From Firmicutes bacterium CAG:24053_14 (GTDB lineage: Bacteria; Bacillota; Clostridia; Oscillospirales; Oscillospiraceae): a stretch of DNA of 64,000 bases. The position numbers and the translations under genes were made by a program. Shown here piece after piece: positions 1-10,503 of the stretch. A model generated the notes under the pieces. It ran no database searches. It was not told where the DNA came from and saw only the letters and a program-made list of their open reading frames with translations. The stretch lies in assembly GCA_001916715.1 (NCBI GenBank), contig MNSZ01000061.1, positions 53,642 through 117,641 of the forward strand, in the 5' to 3' direction. Within the stretch, counting starts at the first letter, position 1. Every line of letters begins with the position of its first letter.

Positions 1-84
1 TTTCTGCATCGGCATCTTTGATAGTAGCAAAAATGCGTAATTTGTCAATGCAAGTACTATGCTATCGCGTAAATTTTTGTTCAA

Positions 85-113
85 TGGACAAGTGCGGCAA
101 TGTGTGGTATGAT
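85..113 (+). promoter_or_regulatory. Predicted sigma-A promoter of the SseB-like gene
   Basis: TGGACA (85-90), a 17-nt spacer and TATGAT (108-113), with a TG one base before the -10 (extended -10). It lies 30 nt before the start codon at 144 and is the only good promoter ahead of the first gene. Confidence 0.6.
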
Positions 114-143
114 GGTGAAAAACGTAATCAAGAGGTAATATTT

Positions 144-611
144 ATGGCAAATTCGGAACTTAGCCAGCAGCAGATAGATCAGATATCGCGCATGGGCATA
201 AAAAAGCTCATCGGCAAATACAGCCGGTCGCAGGGCAAGGATCAGCAGTCGCTGACCATGCTGCTCGAGCAGCTTGCGAAAACGCCGATGTACTTTGCCG
301 TGCAGAAAAACGGCGCGTCCTCCGCGATGCTCAATTTTATAACGCTTACCGTGAACAATCAGGTATTCATCCCCATTTTCACCGATCCCGATGAGTTCGG
401 GAAGCTCAAGGATCAGTGCGACTGCGTGTGCTTAAAGCCGATGGACTATTTCCAGATGCTCGTTGACAACAAGCGCCACGCCGTTGTAAATCCTTTCGGC
501 ACATATTTTCTCATGTGGCCCGAGCTTGTGCGCGATCACATGCTGCCTTATATGAAGGAAGCCGCGGACTTCGAGCGCGAACAAAACCCCGACTTTAAGC
601 CTATATCGTGA
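144..611 (+). CDS. SseB-like N-terminal domain protein
   Basis: A 155-residue protein resembling the SseB N-terminal domain family, which is found in many bacteria without a firm biochemical role. The pattern seen is a helical start, then a beta-rich core around 'YFAV' and 'VFIPIFTDPDEF' and a stretch placing a residue pair near 'NPFG'. The reading frame is open further upstream to base 18, but the ATG at 144 is preferred because AGAGG (131-135) sits at a usable distance and a promoter lies just before it. There is no signal peptide or membrane segment, so it should be cytoplasmic. The MBL hydrolase gene follows after 13 nt and is probably co-transcribed. Function unknown. Confidence 0.75.
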   Translation: MANSELSQQQIDQISRMGIKKLIGKYSRSQGKDQQSLTMLLEQLAKTPMYFAVQKNGASSAMLNFITLTVNNQVFIPIFTDPDEFGKLKDQCDCVCLKPMDYFQMLVDNKRHAVVNPFGTYFLMWPELVRDHMLPYMKEAADFEREQNPDFKPIS

Positions 612-624
612 AAGAGTATCCGCC

Positions 625-1602
625 ATGAACATTGAACAAGTCGCGGATAATATATACACCTTTCCGATCGTTCTGCCGAACAATCCGCTCAAGTGGCTCA
701 ACTGCTATGTTGTAAGCTCCGGCGGCAGGAAGCTGCTTATCGACACCGGGTTTAATCGCCCTGAATGCCGCGAGGCTCTGCTCGACGGAATGCGGCAGCT
801 TGGTCTGACGGCAGACAACACCGACATTTTTCTCACCCATCTGCACTCGGATCACACCGGCAACGCCGCATATCTCGCCGGAGAGGGCTTCAGCGTTATG
901 ATGGGCAGGACAGATCACCGCGTCGTTACCATGCCGCAAAGCGAAAAGCACAGGGAAACCCACGCGCGGTTTTTGCGCGAAGGCATGCCGAAAGAGGATC
1001 TTGCGCTGTGGTCTGCCAAATCCCCGGCAATAAAATTCGCGCCCGGTGCATTCCCGGCGCGCGAGCTTGACGACGGCGACGTGCTGTGCTACGGCGGCTA
1101 CGAGCTGCGCTGCCTTGCAACGCCGGGTCACACGCCGGGGCATCTTTGCCTTTTTGACGAAAAGCGAAAGCTCATTTTCCTCGGCGACCACGTTCTTTTT
1201 GACATAAGCCCGAACATCTGCGCGTGGAACGGCGTTCCCGATTCGCTCGGCGATTACCTGCGCAGCCTGGAGCTTATGAAAAGTCTCGATATCGAAACCG
1301 CGCTTCCGGCGCACAGAGCGCGCGGCGAGCTTACGCTGAGTGAGCGAGCGCAGCAGCTGATAGAGCACCACCGGCTGCGGCTCAACGAGGCCGAGCGGCT
1401 CGTTCACGAGAACCCGGGCGTCACCGCATACGAGCTTGCCGGCCTTATGACCTGGCGCATAAGGGCAAAAAACTGGACTGACTTTCCGCCCTCGCAGAAG
1501 GGCTTCGCCTTCGGCGAAACGCTCGCGCATCTGGACACGCTGCTTGCAAGCGGCGCGATCGAGCGCCTTTTCGGCGAAAACGGCATCGTTACTTACCGAT
1601 AA
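625..1602 (+). CDS. MBL-fold metallo-hydrolase
   Basis: A 325-residue metallo-beta-lactamase-fold hydrolase. The metal site signature HxHxDH is at residues 72-77 (THLHSDHTGN), further ligands are likely in 'PGHTPGH' near residue 170 and in the 'LGDH' strand near 190. The C-terminal third is helical, as in the LACTB2/YqgX-like enzymes with a winged-helix-like tail. Substrate cannot be told from sequence; thioesters, lactones or nucleic acids are all hydrolysed by this fold. No secretion signal. It follows the SseB-like gene closely and ends at a strong bidirectional terminator. Confidence 0.88.
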   Translation: MNIEQVADNIYTFPIVLPNNPLKWLNCYVVSSGGRKLLIDTGFNRPECREALLDGMRQLGLTADNTDIFLTHLHSDHTGNAAYLAGEGFSVMMGRTDHRVVTMPQSEKHRETHARFLREGMPKEDLALWSAKSPAIKFAPGAFPARELDDGDVLCYGGYELRCLATPGHTPGHLCLFDEKRKLIFLGDHVLFDISPNICAWNGVPDSLGDYLRSLELMKSLDIETALPAHRARGELTLSERAQQLIEHHRLRLNEAERLVHENPGVTAYELAGLMTWRIRAKNWTDFPPSQKGFAFGETLAHLDTLLASGAIERLFGENGIVTYR

Positions 1603-1606
1603 TACG

Positions 1607-1648
1607 AACACCCCTCACTTCATTTGAAGTGAGGGGTGTTTTGCTTTT
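1607..1648. terminator. Bidirectional intrinsic terminator
   Basis: A perfect 14-bp stem (1607-1620 with 1627-1640), 6-nt loop, flanked by T-rich sequence on the + side and A-rich on the other. It serves the MBL gene and the convergent membrane-protein gene. Confidence 0.85.
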
Positions 1649-1649
1649 G

Positions 1650-3185
1650 TCAGCTTATCATTTCAACACCGTCGTCTGACGGATAAAACTGAAGCGCGTT
1701 CTGTATCATTCGGAATGCGCCGCTGTCATCCCAAAAGCCCGACTTTCTGTATTCCTCGGCGGTCATCGCCGGATACTGAAGCCAGCTTTGCTGATGCACA
1801 TAGTTTATCCAGCTGCTGATGATGTAGTCATCCGCAAGCTCAGAGGTCGCATAGGCGACGTATCCGCGGCAGTTTTCACCGTTTCTCGGCACGGAGAACG
1901 AGGCAAAAACATCGCTGCGCGTTCTGATCCCGAAAAAGACGCTGTCGTAATCGTAGGTTTCGGATCTCAGCGAACGGTAGGGAGCTGCGAAGGTCTTTCC
2001 GCCGCTGTCATACAGGACGCGGCCGCTCACCTCGCCGTCGGGCGCCCAGCCATCCGAAACCTCGGTGTAGGTCGGCCAGAGCTGAACGGCCTCCGTGCCG
2101 TAAAAGCCCGGCTCGGTAAGCCACAGGAAGTGGTGGAAAATGATCCACCGCTCGCGCTCATCCGATACCTGCACCGCGACACCGGTCATGCGGAGCTTTT
2201 TATCGTAAACCGTATCCTGCACTATGCGGCGGTTTGCTCCGCTGCCGGATACGCTCGTTACCGTTCTGCCGCCGTCTGCCGGTATATCCTCAACGTCCGT
2301 GACGACGCGCAGAGCGCCCTCGCAGGCCGCGATATCCTCCGGGGTAAGGTCGTTTAAAACGTACTCCGGGAAGCCAAGCTCGAGCAGCTTATCCTTTATC
2401 TCCTCAACGCCGCTGTTCTCAGCCGTCTCCGCCTCGCGCCAGTCCATTGCATAGCTGCTGCCAAAAACATAGCCCAACACGCAGCCGATCAAAACGATGG
2501 CGCTCAGTGCGATAACGATGCACTTATCCGTCACTTTCACCGGCTGCGGAGTTATCGAATATCCGGCCTCGTCAAGCTCGCCGGAGAGCTTATAAAGATT
2601 GCGGATAATGCAGATATAAGCGACGACCATTGCCAGCAGGATTATAACGCCCTCGTACCCCACGGCAGCCAGCACACCCATGAGCGCATACCAGACAATG
2701 AGAGCCGCGGCGCATTTCGCGCTCGGCGGAAGGCCGACCTTGGCCTTGACCGCCCTCAGTCCCTGCCAGAGGCAGACAAACTCGGCAAGCATAAGAACAA
2801 CGCTCGCCGCCGTTAAGGCCGACACGACGGAGGAGGTCAAAAACGAGCTATGGAAAATGGTCGTATTCAGAACAAGAGTCGGGAAGAAATAGGCCGCTCG
2901 GATGATCGTTACGGCAAAGCATGCATTAAACCACTTATTCTCGCGCCGCAGAGCGCGAAAGCCGAGCAGCTGGAGCACGATGCCGACGGCAGGGAGAATG
3001 TAATTTAAGCACAGGAAGTTTAGCGTTATCGCACACAGCGCCATGCCGGTGAGCACGCGGTTCATCGCTTTTTTCCACGGCGTTATCTCCTCAACGACAT
3101 CCTCCGGCGGAGTTTCCGAAACGCTGCCTTCAAGCATTGCGTCAAAGTCCTTTTCGCTCATGGAGCTCCAGTCACGATCATTCAC
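1650..3185 (-). CDS. Multi-pass membrane protein coupled to ECF sigma factor (putative anti-sigma)
   Basis: About 511 residues. An acidic N-terminal segment (WSSMSEKDFDAMLEG) precedes roughly six hydrophobic segments between residues 45 and 250, followed by a soluble C-terminal domain of about 260 residues predicted outside the membrane. The start used is the GTG at 3185, because GGAGG (3194-3198) lies 8 nt before it; a longer GTG start at 3194 is possible. The gene overlaps the end of the upstream sigma gene by 8 nt. Position and architecture suggest a membrane anti-sigma factor or co-regulator, with the N-terminus as sigma-binding segment, but no conserved anti-sigma domain was recognised, so this role is inference. 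Confidence 0.7.
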   Translation of the reverse strand: MNDRDWSSMSEKDFDAMLEGSVSETPPEDVVEEITPWKKAMNRVLTGMALCAITLNFLCLNYILPAVGIVLQLLGFRALRRENKWFNACFAVTIIRAAYFFPTLVLNTTIFHSSFLTSSVVSALTAASVVLMLAEFVCLWQGLRAVKAKVGLPPSAKCAAALIVWYALMGVLAAVGYEGVIILLAMVVAYICIIRNLYKLSGELDEAGYSITPQPVKVTDKCIVIALSAIVLIGCVLGYVFGSSYAMDWREAETAENSGVEEIKDKLLELGFPEYVLNDLTPEDIAACEGALRVVTDVEDIPADGGRTVTSVSGSGANRRIVQDTVYDKKLRMTGVAVQVSDERERWIIFHHFLWLTEPGFYGTEAVQLWPTYTEVSDGWAPDGEVSGRVLYDSGGKTFAAPYRSLRSETYDYDSVFFGIRTRSDVFASFSVPRNGENCRGYVAYATSELADDYIISSWINYVHQQSWLQYPAMTAEEYRKSGFWDDSGAFRMIQNALQFYPSDDGVEMIS

Positions 3186-3717
3186 ACACCTCACCTCCCA
3201 AGCTTTTGCGAAGCTGCTTTTTCACGCGATACAGCTTTCCCTCGACGGCGCGCTCGGTCATGACAAGCTCCGCCGCTATCTGGGCGGTTGACTGCCGATA
3301 ATAATATTTCCTGTAAAACAGAAGTCTGTCTTTGTACGATAAGCGGTTCAAGGCGGCGCTTAATGCCTCCTGCCGCTCTTTTTTAAGCAGCGCCTCCTCG
3401 GGTGACGGCTCGGGCGAGGGCGTGCTCTCGGAAAGTTCCTCGGTACTGCTGCCGGAGGCCTTGCGCGCATGGTTGAGCGCGGTGTTCCTTGTTATCGCCG
3501 TAAGCCACGCGCGAAAGCTGCCCTTCTCGCCGTCAAACTGCCCGATCTTTTCCCACACGCGCATCGAGACCTCGGAAAGGCAGTCCTCCCTGTCCTGCGG
3601 ATTTTGCAGGATAGGCGCAATGATGTATCGCATGAGCGGCCCATAATGGAGCAGCAGCGCGTCCATGCCCTGTTCGTTTTTCTCAAGCAGCAGCCACTCG
3701 ACCGTGTTCTCTTGCAC
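3178..3717 (-). CDS. ECF-type RNA polymerase sigma factor
   Basis: A 179-residue sigma-70 family protein with region 2 (about 20-90, including 'DCLSEVSMRVWEKIGQFD' and 'FRAWLTAITRNTALNHAR') and region 4 (about 120-175, a helix-turn-helix with 'QIAAELVMTERAVEGKLYRVKKQLRK'). Regions 1 and 3 are absent, as in extracytoplasmic-function sigma factors. The start is GTG at 3717, with GGAGG (3724-3728) 6 nt upstream. It is the first gene of a two-gene operon with the membrane protein, the usual sigma/anti-sigma order. Its target promoters are not evident in the window. Confidence 0.88.
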   Translation of the reverse strand: MQENTVEWLLLEKNEQGMDALLLHYGPLMRYIIAPILQNPQDREDCLSEVSMRVWEKIGQFDGEKGSFRAWLTAITRNTALNHARKASGSSTEELSESTPSPEPSPEEALLKKERQEALSAALNRLSYKDRLLFYRKYYYRQSTAQIAAELVMTERAVEGKLYRVKKQLRKSLGGEVCE

Positions 3718-3799
3718 ATCACCGCCTCCTTTCGCGCTGTCTGTCTATCCCATTATACACGACGCGGCCGAAAATCCCACGCATATTTTTTGAGCGCAA

Positions 3800-3829
3800 A
3801 AAACGGACGTTCTCTCGAACGTCCGTTTT
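3800..3829 (-). terminator. clpB intrinsic terminator
   Basis: Perfect 13-bp hairpin (3800-3812 with 3817-3829, TCTC loop) immediately after clpB; on the minus strand it runs into a T tract. Confidence 0.85.
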
Positions 3830-3842
3830 CGGGTTTTATTCT

Positions 3843-6422
<2,580 letters not shown>

Positions 6423-6447
6423 AAAAACACCTTCTTTTTCTTTAAAA

Positions 6448-7098
6448 TTAGATTAAAATATCGGCTCTCCTTAGCTGGGAGAAGTAACAGGCTTCAATGT
6501 CGCGGGCGTTAAGGCGTCCGCTGAGATAGCCCTTCATCATGGTGTCGAAAAGTTTGATGTATTCCGAGATCACCTTTGCCAGCTCGTCCGACGAGCAGTC
6601 GTGAGCCGGAACGGAAATGGAACGGATGAACTTTCCGTCATACAGAGCATATTTCGGCGGCTCCTGCTCCATCAACGGGCGCAGGTGCGCATCCTCGATG
6701 CTCTTCCAGATACGAAAGAATTCCGTCATCGAGCGGATAAGCGATGCCGACTGCGTGCGGAAAATGACCGTCAGCTCGCCGAGGCTGTCGCTGTCGCCGC
6801 GGTAAAGCTCGACCTCGTATTTAACCGTCGGACGGTATTTATACTCCAGCGAGGATTTGAGCGACATCGTCATCGTATTCGGCGAAACAAACGGAACAAG
6901 CTCACGCGACGGCGTCATCATCTGCTCGATGGCAGAGAATATATCGTTTATGCGCCGCTCGGGCGTTACGAGATTTACATGCTCTGCAAGGATCTGATTT
7001 ATAAGATTTGAGCGGTTGGTTCCGAGTCTGTGAGCAAGCCTGTCGACCTCGGCGACCACTTCATCCGAAAGCATTAAGCTGTAAAGTGTCTTTTTCAT
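6448..7098 (-). CDS. Ribbon-helix-helix protein, possible clpB operon regulator
   Basis: A 216-residue protein. Residues 1-45 (KKTLYSLMLSDEVVAEVDRL, then a helix with 'GTNRSNLINQIL') match the ribbon-helix-helix DNA-binding fold seen in Arc/CopG-like repressors. The remaining 170 residues form a mixed alpha/beta domain not recognised. The gene starts with ATG after GAGAAGGAG and leads the clpB operon, 25 nt before clpB. Two palindromic TTATATAA sites, 21 bp apart, lie directly upstream of its -35 box and could be its operator. That it represses or activates clpB is inference from position and fold only. Confidence 0.75.
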   Translation of the reverse strand: MKKTLYSLMLSDEVVAEVDRLAHRLGTNRSNLINQILAEHVNLVTPERRINDIFSAIEQMMTPSRELVPFVSPNTMTMSLKSSLEYKYRPTVKYEVELYRGDSDSLGELTVIFRTQSASLIRSMTEFFRIWKSIEDAHLRPLMEQEPPKYALYDGKFIRSISVPAHDCSSDELAKVISEYIKLFDTMMKGYLSGRLNARDIEACYFSQLRRADILI

Positions 7099-7174
7099 GG
7101 CTCCTTCTCTCTTTCATCATGGCTTACGGGCCGTATCCTAAGACCCGACCCTGATATTTTTTCTTTATGAGCTT

Positions 7175-7203
7175 AATATACTCCTCTCTTTTTAATTTGT
7201 CAA
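7175..7203 (-). promoter_or_regulatory. Strong promoter of the RHH-clpB operon
   Basis: On the minus strand, a perfect TTGACA (7198-7203), 17-nt spacer and TATATT (7175-7180). Two TTATATAA palindromes (7209-7216 and 7230-7237, centres 21 bp apart) lie just upstream. Confidence 0.8.
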
Positions 7204-7248
7204 GAGTTTTATATAAATATTTTTGCAAATTATATAAAATATATTTTT

Positions 7249-7275
7249 AATGACGGAGCATTCAGCTCCGCCATT
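7249..7275 (-). terminator. Hairpin after ylmH, weak terminator
   Basis: An 11-bp stem with one mismatch (7249-7259 with 7265-7275) directly after the ylmH stop. No T tract follows on the minus strand, so termination may be partial. Confidence 0.4.
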
Positions 7276-7277
7276 GA

Positions 7278-8027
7278 TCATTTATATATCTCCGCTTCAA
7301 CAAACAACCGCCCCTTGCGGCTCATTCCGCCGGAGGATGAGACGGTTCCCTTGCCATAGCCGCGCAGAGAGATCACGTCGCCGGGCGATATGGCCGCATC
7401 GTTTTTGATGCACACTGAGTAGTTGAGGCTCGCCGCGCCCTCTGCTATATGCGACGAAGCCGCCGTGCGCGAAAGGCCGAATATTCCGGCCAGGACCGCG
7501 TCAAAGCGCATGCTTTTTACAGAAAACGAAATGTGCTTTACCTTGCGCTCGGGCGCTTTAAGCTCGCCGAGCGGCACGGGGCTTACCTTTACGCCGCATC
7601 TGCCGACCTTGTCAAGCCCATCGGCAACATGGCGCTCAACGCTCTGCATGAGGAATATCACCGCATCCTCGCCGCTGACCCAGATATCGCCGAGCCACTC
7701 GCGCTTTATGCCAAGCCCCATCACAGCGCCCATATAGTCGCGGTGCGAAGGCTTCCCTAAATGAGCCTTTGCGCGCAGCACGCTTATGTATTCGGATGCA
7801 TCAAAGCCGTCCTCCTCCATATAAAAAGGCAGGAAGAACGCAGCGCGCCGCTCGCAGCCCTCGTTTCCGCCGCACAGCAGCATTTTGCAGTCGGGCGCAG
7901 ACTTCGCCCAGGCCTCAAGCGCAAACTGCTCTGCCGGCGTCAGGAAAGCCGTGTGCGTGACGCTCGCCGTTTTTTCGCATCGGCGGCACAGATCCTCCGC
8001 GCGCCGGATAAGCTCATCGTTTTCCAT
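7278..8027 (-). CDS. ylmH: YlmH-type S4-domain RNA-binding protein
   Basis: A 249-residue protein of the YlmH family: an N-terminal alpha/beta part with 'FLPFYMEED' and 'AHLGKPSHRDYMGAVMGLGIKREWLGDI', both family hallmarks, then an S4 RNA-binding domain (about 175-245, 'RFDAVLAGIFGLSRTAASSHIAEGAASLN'). YlmH-type proteins bind the large ribosomal subunit; in Bacillus, YlmH has been linked to ribosome-associated quality control alongside RqcP. The ATG at 8027 is used since GGAG sits 7 nt before it. It overlaps the GTPase-nuclease gene by 14 nt. In most Firmicutes ylmH lies in the division (ylm) cluster, so its place here is unusual. Confidence 0.9.
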   Translation of the reverse strand: MENDELIRRAEDLCRRCEKTASVTHTAFLTPAEQFALEAWAKSAPDCKMLLCGGNEGCERRAAFFLPFYMEEDGFDASEYISVLRAKAHLGKPSHRDYMGAVMGLGIKREWLGDIWVSGEDAVIFLMQSVERHVADGLDKVGRCGVKVSPVPLGELKAPERKVKHISFSVKSMRFDAVLAGIFGLSRTAASSHIAEGAASLNYSVCIKNDAAISPGDVISLRGYGKGTVSSSGGMSRKGRLFVEAEIYK

Positions 8028-10503
8028 CAATGTACTCCATGATCATTTTCATCACTCCGTCAAGCTCGTCGGAGAATTCCTTCACCGACATGCGCAGAAC
8101 GCCCGAGCGCATGGCCGAAAGGCGAATGAGCGAGTCGTTCGTGACGACTTTTACGGAATAGTTTTTGCCGATATCGTTTGCAAGGCGCTCGATATACATA
8201 TCGGCGGTCTCGTTTTCCTTGGTGTAAACCGTGCGTATACCATGCGTTTCGCGCTCGCCGGTGTTTCCGGCAACGCGGTAGCCGTCGAAAACGAGCACAA
8301 GCTCGCAGTCGCGCATGGCTCGGTAGCTGCGCAGCACATCGGAAAGGCGCTCGCGTGCAAGCGAGAGCGAGGCCGCGGCAAGCTCCTTGTACTCCGGCGC
8401 GCCGAAAATGAAGTTATAGCCGTCCACTATGACGTACTCGCGCTTTGACGGCGCAACGGAATACTCCGGCGCTTCCGCCGTTTTCGCGCGCGTATACATT
8501 CTGCGGCGCACGGGGCCGAATTCACGCTCCATGATAGCTTCAAGCTCTTTGTCGTCAATGGAAAAATAACGCGGCCTGCTGAACTCCTCGGGCGCTTTCT
8601 CGCCGCCGAGATCGGGGTTTAGGTGTATATACTTTTCCGTCTCGTTCCATTTCACGACCGTTCCCGCTCCGTGCGAGCAGAAAACGGAATCGGGCGTGTT
8701 GTCAACATCCGCCTCGGGGTCATAGCCGATGCTCTCAATGACCTGCTTTTCGTTGTGGCAGGGGTAATATCCTGCCGCCCGGCAAACGATCCTGCCCTTG
8801 CCGGAGGTGTAGGACGCAAGAGTCTCGGCATAGCCGTTCATCTCGGAAACGGGCGCAATGCCGGTTATGACGCTGCTGCCCTCGGTGTCGAATTTTCCGC
8901 TCATTGCGCGCACATCGCTTATGGCCCGGCCTATCTGCTCGGGCAGGACCTCGATGCGGAAATCATACCACGGCTCGAGCAGCACGCTTTTCGCCTTCAT
9001 AAGCCCCTGCCGCACCGCGCGGTACACGGCCTCGCGGAAATCTCCGCCCTCGGTGTGCTTGACATGCGCCCTGCCGGCTATGAGGCTGATCCTCACATCC
9101 GTAAGCGGCGAGCCGGTCAGAACGCCCAAATGCGTTTTTTCAGCAAGATTTGTCATGATAAGGCTCTGCCAGTTGCGGTCAAGCTCATCTAACGGGCATC
9201 GGCTTTCAAAGCTAAGCCCCGAGCCGCGTTCGGCAGGCTCAATGAGCAGATGAACCTCCGCATAGTGGCGCAGCGGCTCAAAATGCCCCACGCCGTGCAC
9301 CGGCTCCGCTATGGTCTCCTTATAGGCAATGCCGCCCGACGCTATGCTAACGTCAAGGTCAAACCTTTCGCGGATAAGCTCGGTGAGCACCTCGGTCTGC
9401 ACCTTGCCCATTATTTTCACACTTATCTCGCGCAGGCGCTCGTTCCACTCGATCTTCAGCTGAGGATCCTCGTCCTCGAGCTGCTTTAGCTGCCTGTAGG
9501 CGACGAGCGCGTCGGTTCCCTCCGGCAGAGAGATCTTATATGACATTACCGCTTCCGTATCCGGCTGCATGCCGTCGCTCTCAAAGCCGAGACCCTGTCC
9601 GGCGTATGTATCGTCAAGCCCCTGCACGGCGACGATGCTGCCGGCGCGCGCCTCCTGCACGGTTTCGTAATTTGCGCCGGAATATACGCGCAGCTCCGTG
9701 ACCGTTTGGCCGTTTACGCTGTCGCGATTGTGCAGCGCGCCGCCGGTTATCTTCATGCAGCTTAGGCGCCGGGAGTGCGCATCGCGCATTATCTTATATA
9801 CCCTTGCGCCGAACTGCTCGGAATACTCCGGGCAGGCGGCGTATTTTTCTATAAATTCAACAAGCTCACTCACGCCCTCGAGCTTGAGTCCCGAGCCGTA
9901 CAGCACCGGGAAGAGCTTTCTTTCGATCATCAGGCGCGAAATATCGCCGTCGTCGATATCTTCGCCGGACGCGAACTTTTCAAAAAGCTCCTCATCGCAC
10001 ATGGCTATACCCTCGCGAGTCTCCCGCGAAGTGTCCGAAAGGTCGAAGCAGCCCTCCGAAAGCCGCTCGCGCAGGTCGGAGAGTATCCGCTGTCTGTCGC
10101 TGCCCGTAAGGTCCATTTTCGTTGCGAAAATGATCGTCGGCACATTGTGCCGCTCAAGCAGCCGCCAGAGCGTTTCGGTGTGCGCCTGAACGCCGTCGGT
10201 GCCGGATATGACGAGCAGCGCATAGTCGATAACGTCGAGCGTGCGCTCGGTCTCCGCCGTGAGGTCGGCGTGTCCGGGCGTGTCAAGAAGACACAGCTCC
10301 ATACCGCCCGTATGGAGCTGCGCCTGTTTTGAAAACACGGTTATACCGCGCTCGCGCTCGATCTTATGCGTATCGAGCGCGGTGTTGCGATGATCGACCC
10401 TGCCGAGCTTTCTTATGCTGCCGCAGGTATACAGCAGCGCCTCGGACAGAGTCGTTTTTCCGGCATCGACATGCGCCAGGATGCCGAGAACAAGCTTTTT
10501 CAT
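8014..10503 (-). CDS. TetM/EF-G-like ribosomal GTPase fused to Rae1/YacP NYN nuclease domain
   Basis: 829 residues, longer than TetM-type proteins (about 640). The N-terminal GTPase has G1 AHVDAGKT (10-17), 'RGIT' near 52, G3 DTPGH (74-78) and a G4 TKMD (128-131) where NKxD is usual. EF-G-like domains II-V follow to about residue 640. A short linker leads to a C-terminal NYN/PIN-like domain (689-829) resembling Rae1/YacP: VDGYNF with Asp694, VFDGY with Asp740, TKENETAD with Asp768, and TND with Asp790. Rae1 in Bacillus cuts mRNA in the ribosomal A site. The fusion implies GTP-driven ribosome entry coupled to mRNA cleavage. It overlaps both neighbours (4 and 14 nt). A tetracycline-resistance role is possible but not supported. 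Confidence 0.9.
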   Translation of the reverse strand: MKKLVLGILAHVDAGKTTLSEALLYTCGSIRKLGRVDHRNTALDTHKIERERGITVFSKQAQLHTGGMELCLLDTPGHADLTAETERTLDVIDYALLVISGTDGVQAHTETLWRLLERHNVPTIIFATKMDLTGSDRQRILSDLRERLSEGCFDLSDTSRETREGIAMCDEELFEKFASGEDIDDGDISRLMIERKLFPVLYGSGLKLEGVSELVEFIEKYAACPEYSEQFGARVYKIMRDAHSRRLSCMKITGGALHNRDSVNGQTVTELRVYSGANYETVQEARAGSIVAVQGLDDTYAGQGLGFESDGMQPDTEAVMSYKISLPEGTDALVAYRQLKQLEDEDPQLKIEWNERLREISVKIMGKVQTEVLTELIRERFDLDVSIASGGIAYKETIAEPVHGVGHFEPLRHYAEVHLLIEPAERGSGLSFESRCPLDELDRNWQSLIMTNLAEKTHLGVLTGSPLTDVRISLIAGRAHVKHTEGGDFREAVYRAVRQGLMKAKSVLLEPWYDFRIEVLPEQIGRAISDVRAMSGKFDTEGSSVITGIAPVSEMNGYAETLASYTSGKGRIVCRAAGYYPCHNEKQVIESIGYDPEADVDNTPDSVFCSHGAGTVVKWNETEKYIHLNPDLGGEKAPEEFSRPRYFSIDDKELEAIMEREFGPVRRRMYTRAKTAEAPEYSVAPSKREYVIVDGYNFIFGAPEYKELAAASLSLARERLSDVLRSYRAMRDCELVLVFDGYRVAGNTGERETHGIRTVYTKENETADMYIERLANDIGKNYSVKVVTNDSLIRLSAMRSGVLRMSVKEFSDELDGVMKMIMEYIDGKR

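Noticed and set aside
7099..7277. CIRCE or CtsR operator for clpB
   Set aside because: No TTAGCACTC/GAGTGCTAA dyad or tandem GTCAAA heptads occur in the promoter region.
8014..10503. Calling the TetM-like gene a tetracycline-resistance determinant
   Set aside because: The C-terminal nuclease domain, the altered G4 motif and the chromosomal operon with ylmH argue for a different role; no mobile-element context or leader typical of tet genes was seen.
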